Source: Delphinapterus leucas
Lineage: Eukaryota > Chordata > Mammalia > Artiodactyla > Monodontidae
DNA: 64,000 nucleotides
Direction of reading: 5' to 3'
Assembly: GCF_002288925.2 (NCBI RefSeq)
Contig: NW_022097993.1
Span: forward strand, 13,130,122 to 13,194,121
Shown here: positions 37,205 through 49,559 of the stretch, one piece after another
Position numbering within the stretch: position 1 is the first letter of the stretch
Layout of the letters: every line of letters starts with the position of its first letter
Translations under genes and position numbers: made by a program
The notes under the pieces: generated by a model
Seen by the model: only the letters and a program-made list of their open reading frames with translations
Told to the model about the DNA's origin: nothing
Database searches by the model: none

Positions 37205-40200
37205 ATGGCAATAATTACTTTAAATATACATGGACTAAATACTCTGATCAAAAGAGAATGTGTGGCTGAATGGATTTTTTAAAATCCCATATATATATGC
37301 TGCCTAAAAGAGACTCACTTCATACCTAAAGACACACAAATACTGAAAGTGAGGGGATGGAAAAAGTTATTCACCCAAATGAAAAAAAAAAGTGAGATAG
37401 CAATACTTATAATAGACAAAATAATAGACATTAAAACAAAGTAAAAAAAAGACCATAACAAGAGATAAAAAAAACTTTACATACTGATAAAGGGATCAGT
37501 CAAACAAGAAGAGATAATAACTGTAAATATATGCACCCAACATAGGAGCATCTAAATACAAAAAGAAAATATTAACAAACATAAAGGGAGACGTTGACAG
37601 TAACACAGCAATGGTAATGAAATTTAATTCCCTGCTTACATCAATGGACATATTCAGACAGAAAATCCATAAGAAAACACTGACCTTAAATGACACATTA
37701 GATCACATGAAATTAATAGATATATACAGAACTTTTCATCCAAAAACAGCAGAATACACATTCCTTTCAAGTGCATATGAAACATTCTCCAGGATTGGTC
37801 ACATGCTAGGCCACAAAACAAATCTCAGTAAATTTAAGAATATTGAAATACCAAGCATCTTTTCCGACCACAATTGTATGAGATTAGAAATCAACTACAA
37901 GAAAAAAAAAGCAAAACCCACAAACAGGCAGAGTCTGAACAATATGCTACTAAACAACCAATGTGTCAAAAAAAAAATCAAAGAGGAAGTAAAAAAATAC
38001 TTTGAGACAAATGAAAATAGAAAAACAGCAATCCAAAATCTATGAGATGCACCAAATGCAGTTCTAAGAGGGAAGTTCATAGTGATACGAGCCTAATCAG
38101 GAAACTAGAAAAATCTAAAATAAGCAATTAACCTTACACTAAATGAACTAGGAAAAGAAGAAATAAGAAAAGGAATAATAAAGATTGGAGCAGAAATAAA
38201 TGGTAGATACTCAAAAAGTATTGTAAAGTATCCAGGAAAACTAAGAGCTGGTTGTTTGAAAAGACAAATAAAATTGATAAACTTTTAGCCAGAGCCCTTA
38301 AGAGAGTGGACCTCAAAAAATAAAATCAGAGATGAAAGAGGAGAAGTTACAATGCACACTGTAGAAATACAAAGGATCATAAAAGATTACTGTAATTAAT
38401 TATCTATCAATAAAAAGAGAACTTAGAAGAAATGAATAAGTTCCTAGAAACATACAATCTTCCAAGACTAAAGCAAGAGGAAATAATAAATATTAATAGA
38501 CTGATTACCAGTAATGAAATTGAACTAGTAATCAAAATACTCCCAACAAACAAAAGTCCAGAAACCAATGGTTTCACTGGTAAATTCCACCAAACACTTA
38601 AATAGTTAACACTTAAACTTCTCAAACTATTACAAAAAGTTTAGAGGATGGAACACTTCTGAACTCTACCTATGGAGCTAACTTCACACTGATACCAAAA
38701 CTAGACACAGACACTGAAAGAAAAAAGAAAAATTACAGGCTAATATCATGACAGAACATAAATGAAATACTCCTCAACAAAACATGTGCAAATCAAATTC
38801 AACAATACATTAAAAGTATCACACACCATAATCAAGTGGGGTTTAACTCAGGGATGCAAGGATGGTTTAATATCTACAAATCAATCAGTGTGATACACCA
38901 TGTTAACAAATTGAAGAGTAAAATTCGTATGATCATCTTGATAGATGCAGAAAAAGATTTTGATAAAATTCAACTTTTCAATATCAAAAGCCTTTGATAT
39001 CATCCATTTATGATAAAAACTCACAACAAAGTGGGTATAGAGGGAACAAAATAAAGGCAATATATGAAAAAACCACAGCCAATATTATTCTCAATCATGA
39101 ACAGCTGAAAGTATTTCTTTTAAGATCAGGAACAAGACAAGGATATCTATTCTCCCACTTTTATTCAACATAGTGTTGGAAGTCTTAGTCACAGCAATTA
39201 GGTAGCAAAAAGATATAAAAGGAATTCAAATTGGAAATGAATAAGTAAAACTGTTACTGTTTGCAGATGACATGATACTATAGAGAAACTATCAGAAAGA
39301 GAAATTAAGAAAACAATTCCATTTAAAATTGTTTGAAAAATAATAAAATACCTAGGAATAAATTTAACCAAGAGGGCAAAAGACTTATACACTGAAAACT
39401 ATAAGACATTGAGGAAGAAATTGAAGATAGCACAGACAAATAGAAAGGTACATCATGCTCATGGATTGGAAGAATTAATATTGTTAATTGTCCATACTAC
39501 CCAAAGCAACATACAGCTTCAATTTGATCCCTTTCAAAATACCAATGGCATTTTTTACAGAATTAGAACAAAGAATTTGAAAGTTGTATGGAATAACAAG
39601 ACATCCTGAATAGCCAAAGCAATATTTAAAAAGAAGAAAAAAGCTGGAGGTATCACCCTCCCTGATTTCAAACCATACTACAAAGCTACAGTAATCAAAA
39701 CAGTATGATACTGACATAGAAACAGACACATAGATCAATGGAACAGAATAGAGACCCCAGAAATAAATCTCCACTTATATGGTCAATTAATCTACAACAA
39801 GTAGGCAAAATATACAGCAGGGGAAAATCCTCTGTAATAAACAATGCTGAGAACATTGGACGTTATGGGCAAAAGATTCAATCTGAACTATTTTCCCACA
39901 GAATATGCAAAATTAAACCCAAAATAGGTTAAAGCTTCAAATGTAAGAACAGAAGCCATAAAACTCCTATAAGAAAAATAGGCAATAAGCTCTTTGACAT
40001 CAGTCTTAACAATATTGTGGGGGGATCTGTCTCTGAAGCAAGGGAAACAAAACAAATAAACTAAGGGGACTATATAAAACTAAAAAGCATTTGCACAGTA
40101 GAAAAAAAACTATCCAATAAAACAAAAAGGCACCCTGATGAATGGGAGTGGATATTTGCAAATGATATATATGTGATAAGGAGTTAATATCCAAAATATT

Positions 40201-40996
40201 AAAAAACTCAAACAACTCAACATTGTAAAAACAAACAACATAACTAAAAAGTGGGCAGAGGACCTGAATAGACATTTTTCCAAATGAGATGTACAGATTG
40301 CCAGCAGACACATGAAAAGATGCTTAACATCACTAATCACCAGGAAATGCAAATCGAAACCACAATGAGATATCACCTCATACCTATAAGAATGGTTATT
40401 ATCAAAAAGACAACAAATAAGGAATTCCCTGGCAGTCCAGTGGTTAGGAGTCTGCACTTTCACTGATAAGGGCATGGGTTCAATCCCTGGTCTGAGAACT
40501 AAGATGCTGCAAGCCATGTGGCATGGCCAAAAAAAAAAGACAACAAATAAGTGATAGTGAGGATGTGGAAAAAAGGGAACCCTCGTGCACTGTTGGTGGG
40601 ATTGTAAATTGGTTTGGCCACCATGAAAAACAGTATGGAGACTCCTCAAAAATTAAAAATAGAACTGGTTTATGATCCAGCAATTTTACTTCTAGCTGTT
40701 TATGAGAAGAAAACAAAAACAGTAATCCACAAATATATATGCACCCCCATATGCAAATGCAATGTTCATTACAGCATTATTTACAATAGCCAAGATATGA
40801 AAGTAACTTAAGTATCCATCTATAAATGAATGGATGAAGAAGATGTGGTATATATACAATGAAATATTATCAGTCATTAAAAATATAATATCCTGCCATT
40901 TGCAAAACATGGATGATATAGAGGGTATTATGCTATGTGAAATAAGTCAAACTGAGAAGACAAATACATTATGATCTCACTTATATGTGGAATTAA
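37205..40996 (+). pseudogene. L1-6 ORF2 remnant with inserted SINE
   Basis: The start ATG at 37205 is kept but the next codons (family YLSI region) are deleted: MAIITLNIHGLN. The frame ends with TAA at 37280 after 25 codons. The endonuclease is open at 37611-38045 (DHNCMRLEINYKKKKAKPTN). The RT active site FADDM is intact at 39260-39274, but the sequence right after it lacks about 130 bp present in other copies. A 26-bp palindromic insertion lies near 38975-39000. The SINE at 40422-40538 splits the C-terminal part, and the terminator is near 40994-40996 after a 2-base deletion. Confidence 0.87.
40422..40538 (+). mobile_element. Short CHR-type SINE with long target-site duplication
   Basis: It begins GGAATTCCCTGGCAGTCCAG and has a B-box-like GGTTCAATCCC (about 40488-40498). 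It ends in GGCATGGCC plus an A-tail, without the long 3' extension of the other CHR copies. The 18-bp repeat AAAAAGACAACAAATAAG flanks it (40404-40421 and 40534-40551). It interrupts L1-6 ORF2, so it is younger than L1-6. Confidence 0.95.
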
Positions 40997-41305
40997 AGAA
41001 AAACAAAGAGAGAAACCAAAAGTAAAACATATTCATAGATTCAGAGAAGAAACAGATGGTTGCCAGAGGGGAGAAGGGTGAGCAAAATAGGTGAAGGGGA
41101 TTAAGAGGTACAAACCACTTCCAGTTATAAATAAATAAGCCACAGGGATGTCATATACATCATAAGGAATATCGTCAGTAAATTTTAATAACTTTGTATA
41201 AGGATAGACTTATCATGGTGATCATTTTATAATGTATGTAGATGTTGAATCACTATGCAGTACACCTGAAACTAATATAATATTTCAATAAAAAGTTGTA
41301 TAGTT

Positions 41306-43915
41306 GAATACTTATGATTTGCACAATTTTCTATATGTGTTATTCTTCAATGTAAATTTTACTGAAATGATTTTTAAAATTATGTTTATCTAATAAGTAT
41401 AGCACAGAGGAAAAAAACATTAATGGACATATCTTGAAAGTTCAAGGCAAGAACAGGAGGTAAATGAGCCTGGCATTAGATCAATGTATTATGGAAGAAG
41501 GGAAACAGCAAATTTACTCATCTTCAGGGTCAAGGCAGTGTCCACAGGATGTGGCAAGCTTGCTTGTTATTCATACATATTTTGTGGCTCAGAGCACAGA
41601 GGGAAGAGCAGAAATAGTAAAACCCAGCTCTCCTTCTGCCCTCTGATCTCCTGTGCCACCCATTTGCCATACCCAAATGGAAGCTAGTTGGAAAAGGAAC
41701 TAGAGTGACACATTTCATAGGGGCCAGCCTTTCAGGTATAAGGCAAGGACAGAGAATAGATCTGGATGGACAGATAAAAAATAACCACAGGTGGTGAATT
41801 AGACAACTAGTGAAATACTCTGTTGCTAAAACTCTTGGTATACCTACTATTACAAATAAACACGGTGGCATTTCCTGGTACGTTTATTGGTTTGCTTGCT
41901 ACAAGCTGTAGGACTGAACTGACTCAATGCTTTCTGAATTCCAAGAGGCTGCTGAGAGTCAACGAAGCTCTGGAATTGATAGGAAGTCCAAAACTTTCAC
42001 ATGGCTTGAGGTTTTAAGGGGTCAACCATTATGACCCTGTACCTTTTAGTGAAGTTCAATTTGGCTTCTGTGCCTGCTGTTTCATCACAGATTATTCCCC
42101 TTTAGTTACCTCTATTTCAAAGATGTCTTCCTAAATTAAGATGCTATTGCTGAACTGACAACAGCTGGAAATGTGTATTTAATTATTTTCCCAGGAGAGA
42201 AAATATGTTGCAATCATCCCATTGGGACCCTTGTCTTGCTTTCCTGGAATGGCTGACTGAACATAATGGAGTGATTTGTGTTGGTAGAACAGTTTTGTTG
42301 TTGTTGATGTTGATTTTTTTATATACATAGTTAATTGTTTCATACAATTAGATCCATATCCTTGTGTAATTAACAATTTTCTAAACAACTGAGAATCAAC
42401 ATATAATCTTTTACTTAAATGTGTGATTCTCACCCATTAAGTGAAAGACTTAATCAAGATAACTTCTAAGTGGTTAACTATCTTTGTTTCTTCTGCTTTT
42501 AAATTTAATTTGTAAGGTAACCCTATTTTATTCATAATAAATATATAAATAAATTAAAAATCTTTCTATTTATAATTCTATTTTCTTTTCTGTTTTACAC
42601 ATATGAATATATACATGTTTATTCCAAGGCTCTATTCCTCTAAAATTAACAAAATATAACAATTACAACTTTAAATACTGATATTTTATAAAGGGGAATT
42701 TAAGATGATACAGATTTACCCAATATATAATTATGGGTTGTAAATGACCTACGTGAACTATTAGGAATTCTAAGAACTATTTTGAATATCAGTAAGTTAA
42801 TCATAATTTTCCTTGACATCATAACTCATTATTTCACTTCTTCATTCACAAGGATATAATTAAATTTGTAGTTTGACATTTCATTTTCAAAGTCAATGTG
42901 ATTATAAAACTATTCAAAGATAGAGCCTACAAGGTTGTAGAACAGAAGTGTATTTATACATAATTATTGCTATTTGTGAAAAAAAATTATGGGATAGATA
43001 AATATCTAAATCCACCTATCAGTAGTAAAGTTATCAAACTTCTGGATAAGAAAATATTTGAAATTCTCAATAAAAACAATAAACAAAACAAAATGTTTCA
43101 ATACCACTCTAGATAATCAGGTACATGACTCCAAGGCTTCTAACTGCTGATACCTCTTTAGTTGCCCTCAATTTTACCTACTATCACATTCAAGTCAGGT
43201 CACCAATAGCACATCTATCCTTTGGGCAGCATTCAGCTACAACTTGCTTAACTTACTGAGTTACTCAGTCTTGAAGAGTCATATTCCAGATCCATTTCTT
43301 TCATGTTTATACTCCACAGATTTTCTGAATAACCTAGCTTTGTTTAATTCAACAACACCTAATCTGTGATATGACAGTTAAGAAAACTTTCACTTTTTAA
43401 CAGGTTCTTTTAATATTGATCACATTGTTGCTCCCAAGGGAATAGCATTTGAGAGGGCCTAAATAGTCATATAATATGTTGGGTAGATATGACCACTCTG
43501 AAAGATTTCACTCCATGAGTTTGCAAAACTCTTGATGATACAGATGATCATATGTGTGGTTGTATCTCTATTGTCTAAGGTAGTGCATGGCAAGTTGTTA
43601 ATTCTTAAATATATGTTTTCCCAGCAAGAGAATGGAACTATATATTGTAATTTGGGACACTGAATCATGTAGAGGGATGATTAAAGTAGACGTCAAATAA
43701 TTCAAATAGTACCTCCATTAATAAAAATACTTCTTTAAAGGTAATTCTATTTTCTGTTAATACATTTTCACCTAAGTAATACAAAGGAAACTAATATTAT
43801 TGCATATAGAAATTTATAGATTAGGAAATTAAGCTCTCATGCAAAGCACAAATATACACTTCCAGTTATAAATAATTACAAAATATTTGTGATATGATAA
43901 TCCTTGTTTATATTT
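41306..43915. other. Intergenic stretch without recognised gene
   Basis: About 2.6 kb. The 41430-41760 part is GC-richer, may be an unrecognised old repeat, and opens a 113-codon minus-strand frame (41871-41530) with no domain. The remainder is AT-rich. No exon, RNA gene or nameable repeat was seen. Confidence 0.45.
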
Positions 43916-43927
43916 AGCTAGAAGTAT

Positions 43928-44128
43928 TTTTTTTTTGCGGTACGTGGGCCTCTCACTGCCGTGGCCTCTCCCACTGAAGAGCACAGGCTCCGGATGCGCA
44001 GGCTCAGCGGCCATGGTTCACCTGCCCAGCCACTCCGCGGCATGTGGGATCCTCCCGGACCGGGGCACGAACCCGTGCCCCCTGCATCGGCAGGCGGACC
44101 TTCAACCACTGTGCCACCAGGGAAGCCC
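43928..44128 (-). mobile_element. CHR-2-like tRNA-derived SINE with target-site duplication
   Basis: Same family as 27834 and 33738 but with a short A-tail (about 8 bases). The direct repeat AGCTAGAAGTAT occurs at 43916-43927 and 44129-44140. The left copy runs into the T-run that represents the tail. Confidence 0.95.
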
Positions 44129-44204
44129 AGCTAGAAGTATTTTTGATAAAAAATAAATATATTAGTCTTTCTTTCTTTTCCTTAATTTATAGTGTTTTGA
44201 TAAG

Positions 44205-46556
44205 TTCATCTTCCTTATTCACTAATCAATTGACTGACACAGGTTGTTTCAATATCTTGGCTATTGTAAATAATGCTGCAATAAACATAGGAGTGCATAT
44301 ATCTCTTCAATATCCTATTTTCATTTCCTTTGGCTGTATACCCAGGAGTGGAATTTCTGGATCATATGAAATTTTATTTTTAATTTTTTGAGGAACCTCC
44401 TACCATTTTACATAGTGGCTGAATCAATTTGCATTCCCAACAACAGTGGACAAGGCTTTCCATTTCTCCCCAACCTTACCTACACTTGTTATTTCTTGTC
44501 TTCTTGATGATAGCCATTCTAACAGATGTGAGGTGATATCTCATTGTGGTTTTGTTTTGCATTTCCCTGATTATTAGTGATGTTGAACATCTTTTCATGT
44601 ATCTGTTGGCCATTCGTATGATTTCTTTGGAAAAGTGTCTATTTAGTTGATCTGCTCACTTTTAATTGGATTGTTTGTTTTTGTTAGGTTTTGAGTTATT
44701 TATGTATTTTGTACACTAGCCTCTCATTCAATATATAGCTTTCATATATTTTCTCCCATTTTGTAGTTTGCATTTACATTTCTCTTGTTGCTTCTTTGCT
44801 ATGCAGAAGCTTTTATTTTGAAGTAGTCCACTTAATTGTTTTTGCTTTTGTTGCTTATGCTTTTGGTGTCATGTCCAAAAATTCATTGCCAAGACCAATG
44901 TTAATGAGCTTCTTCCGTACGTTTCCTTCCAGGAGTTTTACAGTAGCAGGTCTTATGCTTAAGTCTTTAATCCATTTGAGGTTAATTTTTGTGACAGATG
45001 TAAGAGCGTTATTAAATTTCATGTTATTCCAGGTGGTTTTCCAGTTTTCCCAAGACCATTTATTGAGGAGACTATCATTTCCCCTTTGAGTATTTCTGGC
45101 TGCCTGTCAAATATTATTTGACCATAAATGCAAGGGTTTATTTCTGGGCTCACTATTTTCTTCCATTTGTCTATGTGTCTATTTTTTATGCCAGTACCAT
45201 ACTGTTTCAATTACTGTATCTTTTTGGTATAGTTTAAAATCAGGACATATGCTGCCTCCAGTGTTGTTCTATTTTTCTCATGATTCCTTTGGTCTAGCAG
45301 GGTCTGTGTGGTACCATACAAATTTTAGGATTGTTTGTTCTATTTTGGTGAAAAATGCCATTAGAATTTCAGTAGGAATTGTATTGAATCTGTAGATGGC
45401 TTTGTGTAGTTTTAGTAATATTAATTCTTCTGATCCAGATATATTTTAATTTGTTTGTGTCTTCTTCAATTTCTTTCATCAAAGTCTTGAAGGTTTCATT
45501 TTACAGATATTTTACTTCCTTGGTTAAATTGATTTCTTAAGGACTGTATTGTTTTAAATTTTATTGTGAATGGGATAGTCATTATTTTTCGATTGTTTCA
45601 TTGTTACTGTATAGAAACATAACTGTTTTCTGTATGTTGGTTTTAAATCAACTTTACTGAATTTGTGGGTTTGTGCCTACGGTGTTTTTGTTGAGTCTAG
45701 GGTTTTCTATATGTAGTATTACATCATCTGCAAATAACAATTTTAATTTTTCCTTTCTGATTTGGATGTTTTTACTTCTTTGTCATGTCTAACTGCTCTA
45801 ACTAGAACTTCAAGTACTATTTTGAAAAAGAGTCATGAGAGTGGGCACACTTGTCTTATTCCTGATTTAAGAAAAAAAATCTTTCAATACTTAATCACTG
45901 ACTGTAATGTTAGCTGTGGGGTTTTTGTATATAGCCTTTATTTTATTAAGGTATGTTTCTTGTACATCCATTTTGATGAGGGTTTTTATCACAAAAGGAT
46001 GTTGTATTCTATCAAATGCCTTTTCTGCATCTATTGAGATGATCATATGATCTTTAGCTTTCATTCTATTAATGTGGTACATCACATTTATTGATTTGCA
46101 AATGTTGAAACATCCTTGCATCCAACAGAGAAATCCTTCTTGGTCATGATGTATGATCTTTATAACGTGTTACTAAACTCAGTTTGCTAATATTTTGTTG
46201 AGAATTTTTGTATGTATATTCAATGTGGATAGTGATCCATAGTTTTCTTATCTGGTTTTGGTATCAGGGTAATGCTGGCATTGTAAAATGAGTTTGGAAC
46301 TATTTCTTTCTCTTCAAATTTTGGAAGAGTTTGAGAAGAAATGGAGTATATTCTTCTTTAAATTTTTGTTAGAATTTACCAGTGAAGCCTTCTGGTCCTG
46401 GGGTTTTCTGTGTTGGGAGGTGTTTGATTTCTTATTCAATCTCCTTTGTTATTAGTCTTTTTTTTTCCAGTCAAGTCACTTTATGTCATTTAATTGGAGA
46501 ATTCAATTCATTTATATTTAGTGTAATTATTAATAGGTGAGGACTTACTAATGTTA
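44205..46556 (-). pseudogene. L1-7 ORF2 remnant without endonuclease
   Basis: The first twenty or so codons of ORF2 are followed, at about 46452, by RT sequence; the roughly 0.9 kb endonuclease and linker region is gone. RT blocks include an open frame at 46121-45891 ([20 protein letters not shown], then [13 protein letters not shown]). The catalytic motif at 45734-45720 reads FADDV. C-terminal blocks follow to 44205. Confidence 0.83.
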
Positions 46557-47182
46557 TCTTAATATTTTTGGCTGTTTTGTAGTTCCTTGCTACCTCTCTT
46601 GCTTCCTTCCTTTGTGAACTGATTTTTCACAGTAGTAGGATTCAGTTTCCTTCTGTTTATCTTTTGTGTATCTACTGTAAATTATTGCTTTGTGGTTATC
46701 ATTACTCTTATGCAAAATAATTTATGATATAGCAGTATGTTTTATGCTGATAACAATCTAACATTGATGATCTGCAAATAGTCTACTCTTTCTTTCCCTG
46801 TTTTATGTTTTTGATGTCACATTTAACATTTTTGTATTGTGTATGCATCAACAAATTATTGTAGCTACAGCTAATTTTAATACTTTGTCCTTTAACATTA
46901 TACTACAGTTAAGTATTTAATACTTCCCCATACTACAGTATTAGAGTATTTTGAATCTGACAGTTATTTATCTCTACCACTGTGTTGTATAAGTTAATAA
47001 GTTTTCAAATCACTAATGAGCATCCTTTTATTTCAGCTTAAAGAACTCCTTTCAGTATTTCTTTAAGGCAATTTTAGGGCTGAGTAATTTTCTCAGTGTT
47101 TGTTTGTTAGGGAAAGTCTTTACTTTTCCTTCATTTACTTAGGACAGCTTTGCTGGGTAATGTATTATGAGTTGGCAGTGTA
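44205..47182 (-). mobile_element. L1-7: LINE-1 lacking endonuclease and 3' end
   Basis: On the minus strand it runs from an ORF1 tail (about 47180-47040) through a spacer and the first codons of ORF2 (about 46556-46470). It then jumps near 46452 directly into the RT and continues to the ORF2 C-terminal region, ending near 44205. The 3' UTR is missing, as is most of ORF1. It faces L1-8 head to head at about 47185. Its spacer resembles older mammalian L1s more than the other copies here. Confidence 0.85.
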
Positions 47183-47187
47183 TAGTG

Positions 47188-48183
47188 CCCACAGCTAACA
47201 TTATACCCAATGGTGAAATGCTAGAAACTTTTTCTCTAAGACTCAGGAACAAGACAAGAATGCCCACTTTCACCACTTTTATTCAGAATAGAATTGCTAG
47301 TCCTTGCCACAGCAACTAGATGAGAAAAATAAAACATCCAAATCAGAAAAAAAAAAAAGTAAAACAGGCACTATTTGCAGATGACATAATATAATATAGA
47401 GAAAACCCTGAAGACTCCACCACAAAGCTTTTAGCACTAATAAACAAATTCAGAAAAATTGCAGGACACAAAATAAATATACCAAATCTACTGAGCTTCT
47501 ATACATCAATAATGAACTCTCTGAAAGGAAAATTAAGGAAACAATCTCATCTACAATTGCATCAAAAAGAATAAAATACCTAGAAATAAATTTAACCAAG
47601 GAGATGAAAGACCTATACACTGAAAACTATAAGACATTAATGAGTGAAATTAAAGAAGACAGAAACATGGAAAGATAGTCAGTATTCATAGATTGAAGGA
47701 TTCAATATCATTAAAATGTCCATACTACCCAAAGCAATGTACAGATTCAATGCAATCACTATCAAAATTTCAATTTTTCACAGAAATATAACAGTCTTAA
47801 AATTTGTATGGAATCACTAAAAAACCTAAATATTCAAAGCAATTTTGAGAAAGAAAAACAAAGCTGGAGGAATCAGCCTCTTTGACTTTAAATTATATTA
47901 AAAAGTTATAGTAATCAAAACAATATGGCATTTGCATAAAAACAGATCAATGGAACAGGTGAGAGAGTGCTCAAGTATACCCATGCATATATGGTCAATT
48001 TACAACAAAGGAGCCAAGAATATACAATGGGTAAAGGACAGTCTCTTCAATAAATGGCATTGGGAAACCAGACAGCCTCAAGCAAAAGAATGAAACTAGA
48101 CCACTGTCTTACACCATGCACAAAAATTAACTCAAAACAAGTTAAATACCTAAATATAAGACCTGAAACTGCAACAGTCCTAG
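47188..48183 (+). mobile_element. L1-8, left half (ORF2 reverse transcriptase)
   Basis: A 5'-truncated L1 starts within the RT (AGCTAACATTATACCCAATG) and carries the catalytic motif FADDI at 47374-47388. It runs to ACAGTCCTAG at about 48183. There another L1 5' UTR begins mid-ORF2. The missing continuation resumes at 55335 with GAAAACACAGGTAGTAACC, exactly the next bases expected from other copies (CTCCTAGAAGAAAACATAGG). The two halves are therefore one element split by L1-9. Confidence 0.9.
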
Positions 48184-49559
48184 GGAGACTGATCAAGATG
48201 GCAGAGTAGGAGGACATGGAATGCAACTCCCCATCCCCCAGCCCTCCCCAAAACACGTCAAAAATACATACACATGTGGAACAATTCACACTGAAATCTA
48301 ATTGGAAACTGGCAGAAAGACTCCTGTACAACCAATGCTGTAGGAAAGATCCACACATACGTTGGTAGAAGGGAAGAGAAATGATCAGCTTAGGACCTGT
48401 GTCCCTGGCAAGGGACTCAGAGGAAAAGGGAGACTACATGGGCAGAGACGTGCCCTGGGGAGTGAATAGTTCAAGCCACAGATTGGGTATCCCTGTCCTG
48501 GTGTCCTACAGAGGAGAAACAAATCCTCTTGGCTACTTGGAGGGCCTCTGGGACCAACAGGGGGGCTGGAGGAAGCACAGACTCTGTGAGGAGGGCATGC
48601 ACGCCGGCTTTCCCCCAAGGCAGTGTGGAGAGGGTGGACTGAAGACTCCTTTAGTACTTGCTGAGTTTCCTGCAACCACCTTGGTTTGCACCCCAGCCTG
48701 AGGTGAGCAAACATTCCAGACCTGCTTATTTCAAGTTGCCGCATGACACTGGATATAAGGCTGTCATGGCTGGGGAGAAAGCTTGGCTGTGGGATACAAA
48801 GGGTGGTGCCTGCCATGGGGTGGTGGTGGCCACGGTTGGCATGTACTCAATCAGCACATCAGAAGCAGCCCAGAACACTGACAGAAGCCAATCCACCACA
48901 GCTACTGTCCTGATACACTGTGAGAATCCATGTGGGTCCTGCCTGCTCTGTGGTGTGACTCTACAGCAGAGCAGGGACAGCAGGGGCTGGGGTGAGTGAT
49001 TGACTATGAGAGACAAAGAGGACTTGTACCTGAGGCTGCCTCTGAGCAGTGAGAAGGAAACAATTGCTGGTGCCTGCACAGGTGGTGCACTGGAGACAGC
49101 TTAGATCTCCGTATGTGGCTGACATGAGCCAAGAGCCCACACAGGCATGGCCTTACTTCAGCACTACCTGTCTCTGGGGCAGGGGTCCCACTGCAGGGAG
49201 AGGGGAAAACACACACTTAGGGGGAACAGAAGCCAACTTGGGCCTGACCCTCAGGGCTTCTGCTCCAGCAACTTGGGATCAGACCACCAACAATAGGACA
49301 GTGTTGCCTACTGAGCAGAGGGAAAGTCCTGCCTTGTAAATAACTCCAACTCTAGCTCCTTCATCTCCCTCCCCAATCCCAATCAAGGAAATAGCTACCA
49401 GGATACCCTGAGGAAACACGTGACTTGTGTTCACATCAGATCCACCTCTTCTACCAAAGCCTCTGGGCACACACAGTCTGTACAGGGATAAGGACACACC
49501 TAGAAGACCACCATAGGTAACTGTTTTACCTAATATCATATTCAAACAAAGTTAAAAAA
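48184..49559 (+). promoter_or_regulatory. L1-9 5' UTR with expected internal promoter
   Basis: A GC-richer L1 leader. A CAAGATGGC motif at 48194-48202, close to the first base, matches the YY1-type site that helps set transcription start in primate L1; the same function here is inferred. The antisense strand holds an open frame of 143 codons (48816-48385), discussed in the findings. Confidence 0.5.

Larger units (their letters stand above)
35667..41295 (+). mobile_element. L1-6: LINE-1 with 5' UTR and decayed target-site duplication
   Basis: It begins with an AGGGGGTGTGGCCAAGAGTAGG-like 5' end, typical of an older L1 5' UTR type. The parts are 5' UTR to about 36700, a short ORF1 remnant, spacer, ORF2 from 37205 to about 40996, and 3' UTR ending in AATAAAA near 41294. 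Flanking direct repeats TCGTGTAGTT (35657-35666) and TTGTATAGTT (41296-41305) match at 8 of 10 positions. This is what an aged target-site duplication looks like and it fixes both borders. A SINE interrupts ORF2 at 40422-40538. Confidence 0.9.

Noticed and set aside
40110..40649. 179-codon minus-strand frame, longest in the window
   Set aside because: It is antisense to L1-6 ORF2 and runs through the SINE at 40422-40538, so it cannot be an ancestral protein.
41530..41871. 113-codon minus-strand frame as a gene
   Set aside because: No domain or exon context. The surrounding DNA may be an old repeat.
44205..48183. Single twin-primed L1 (5' inversion) covering L1-7 and L1-8
   Set aside because: Both parts cover overlapping ORF2 regions, and L1-7 also reaches ORF1; a simple 5' inversion would give non-overlapping ranges.
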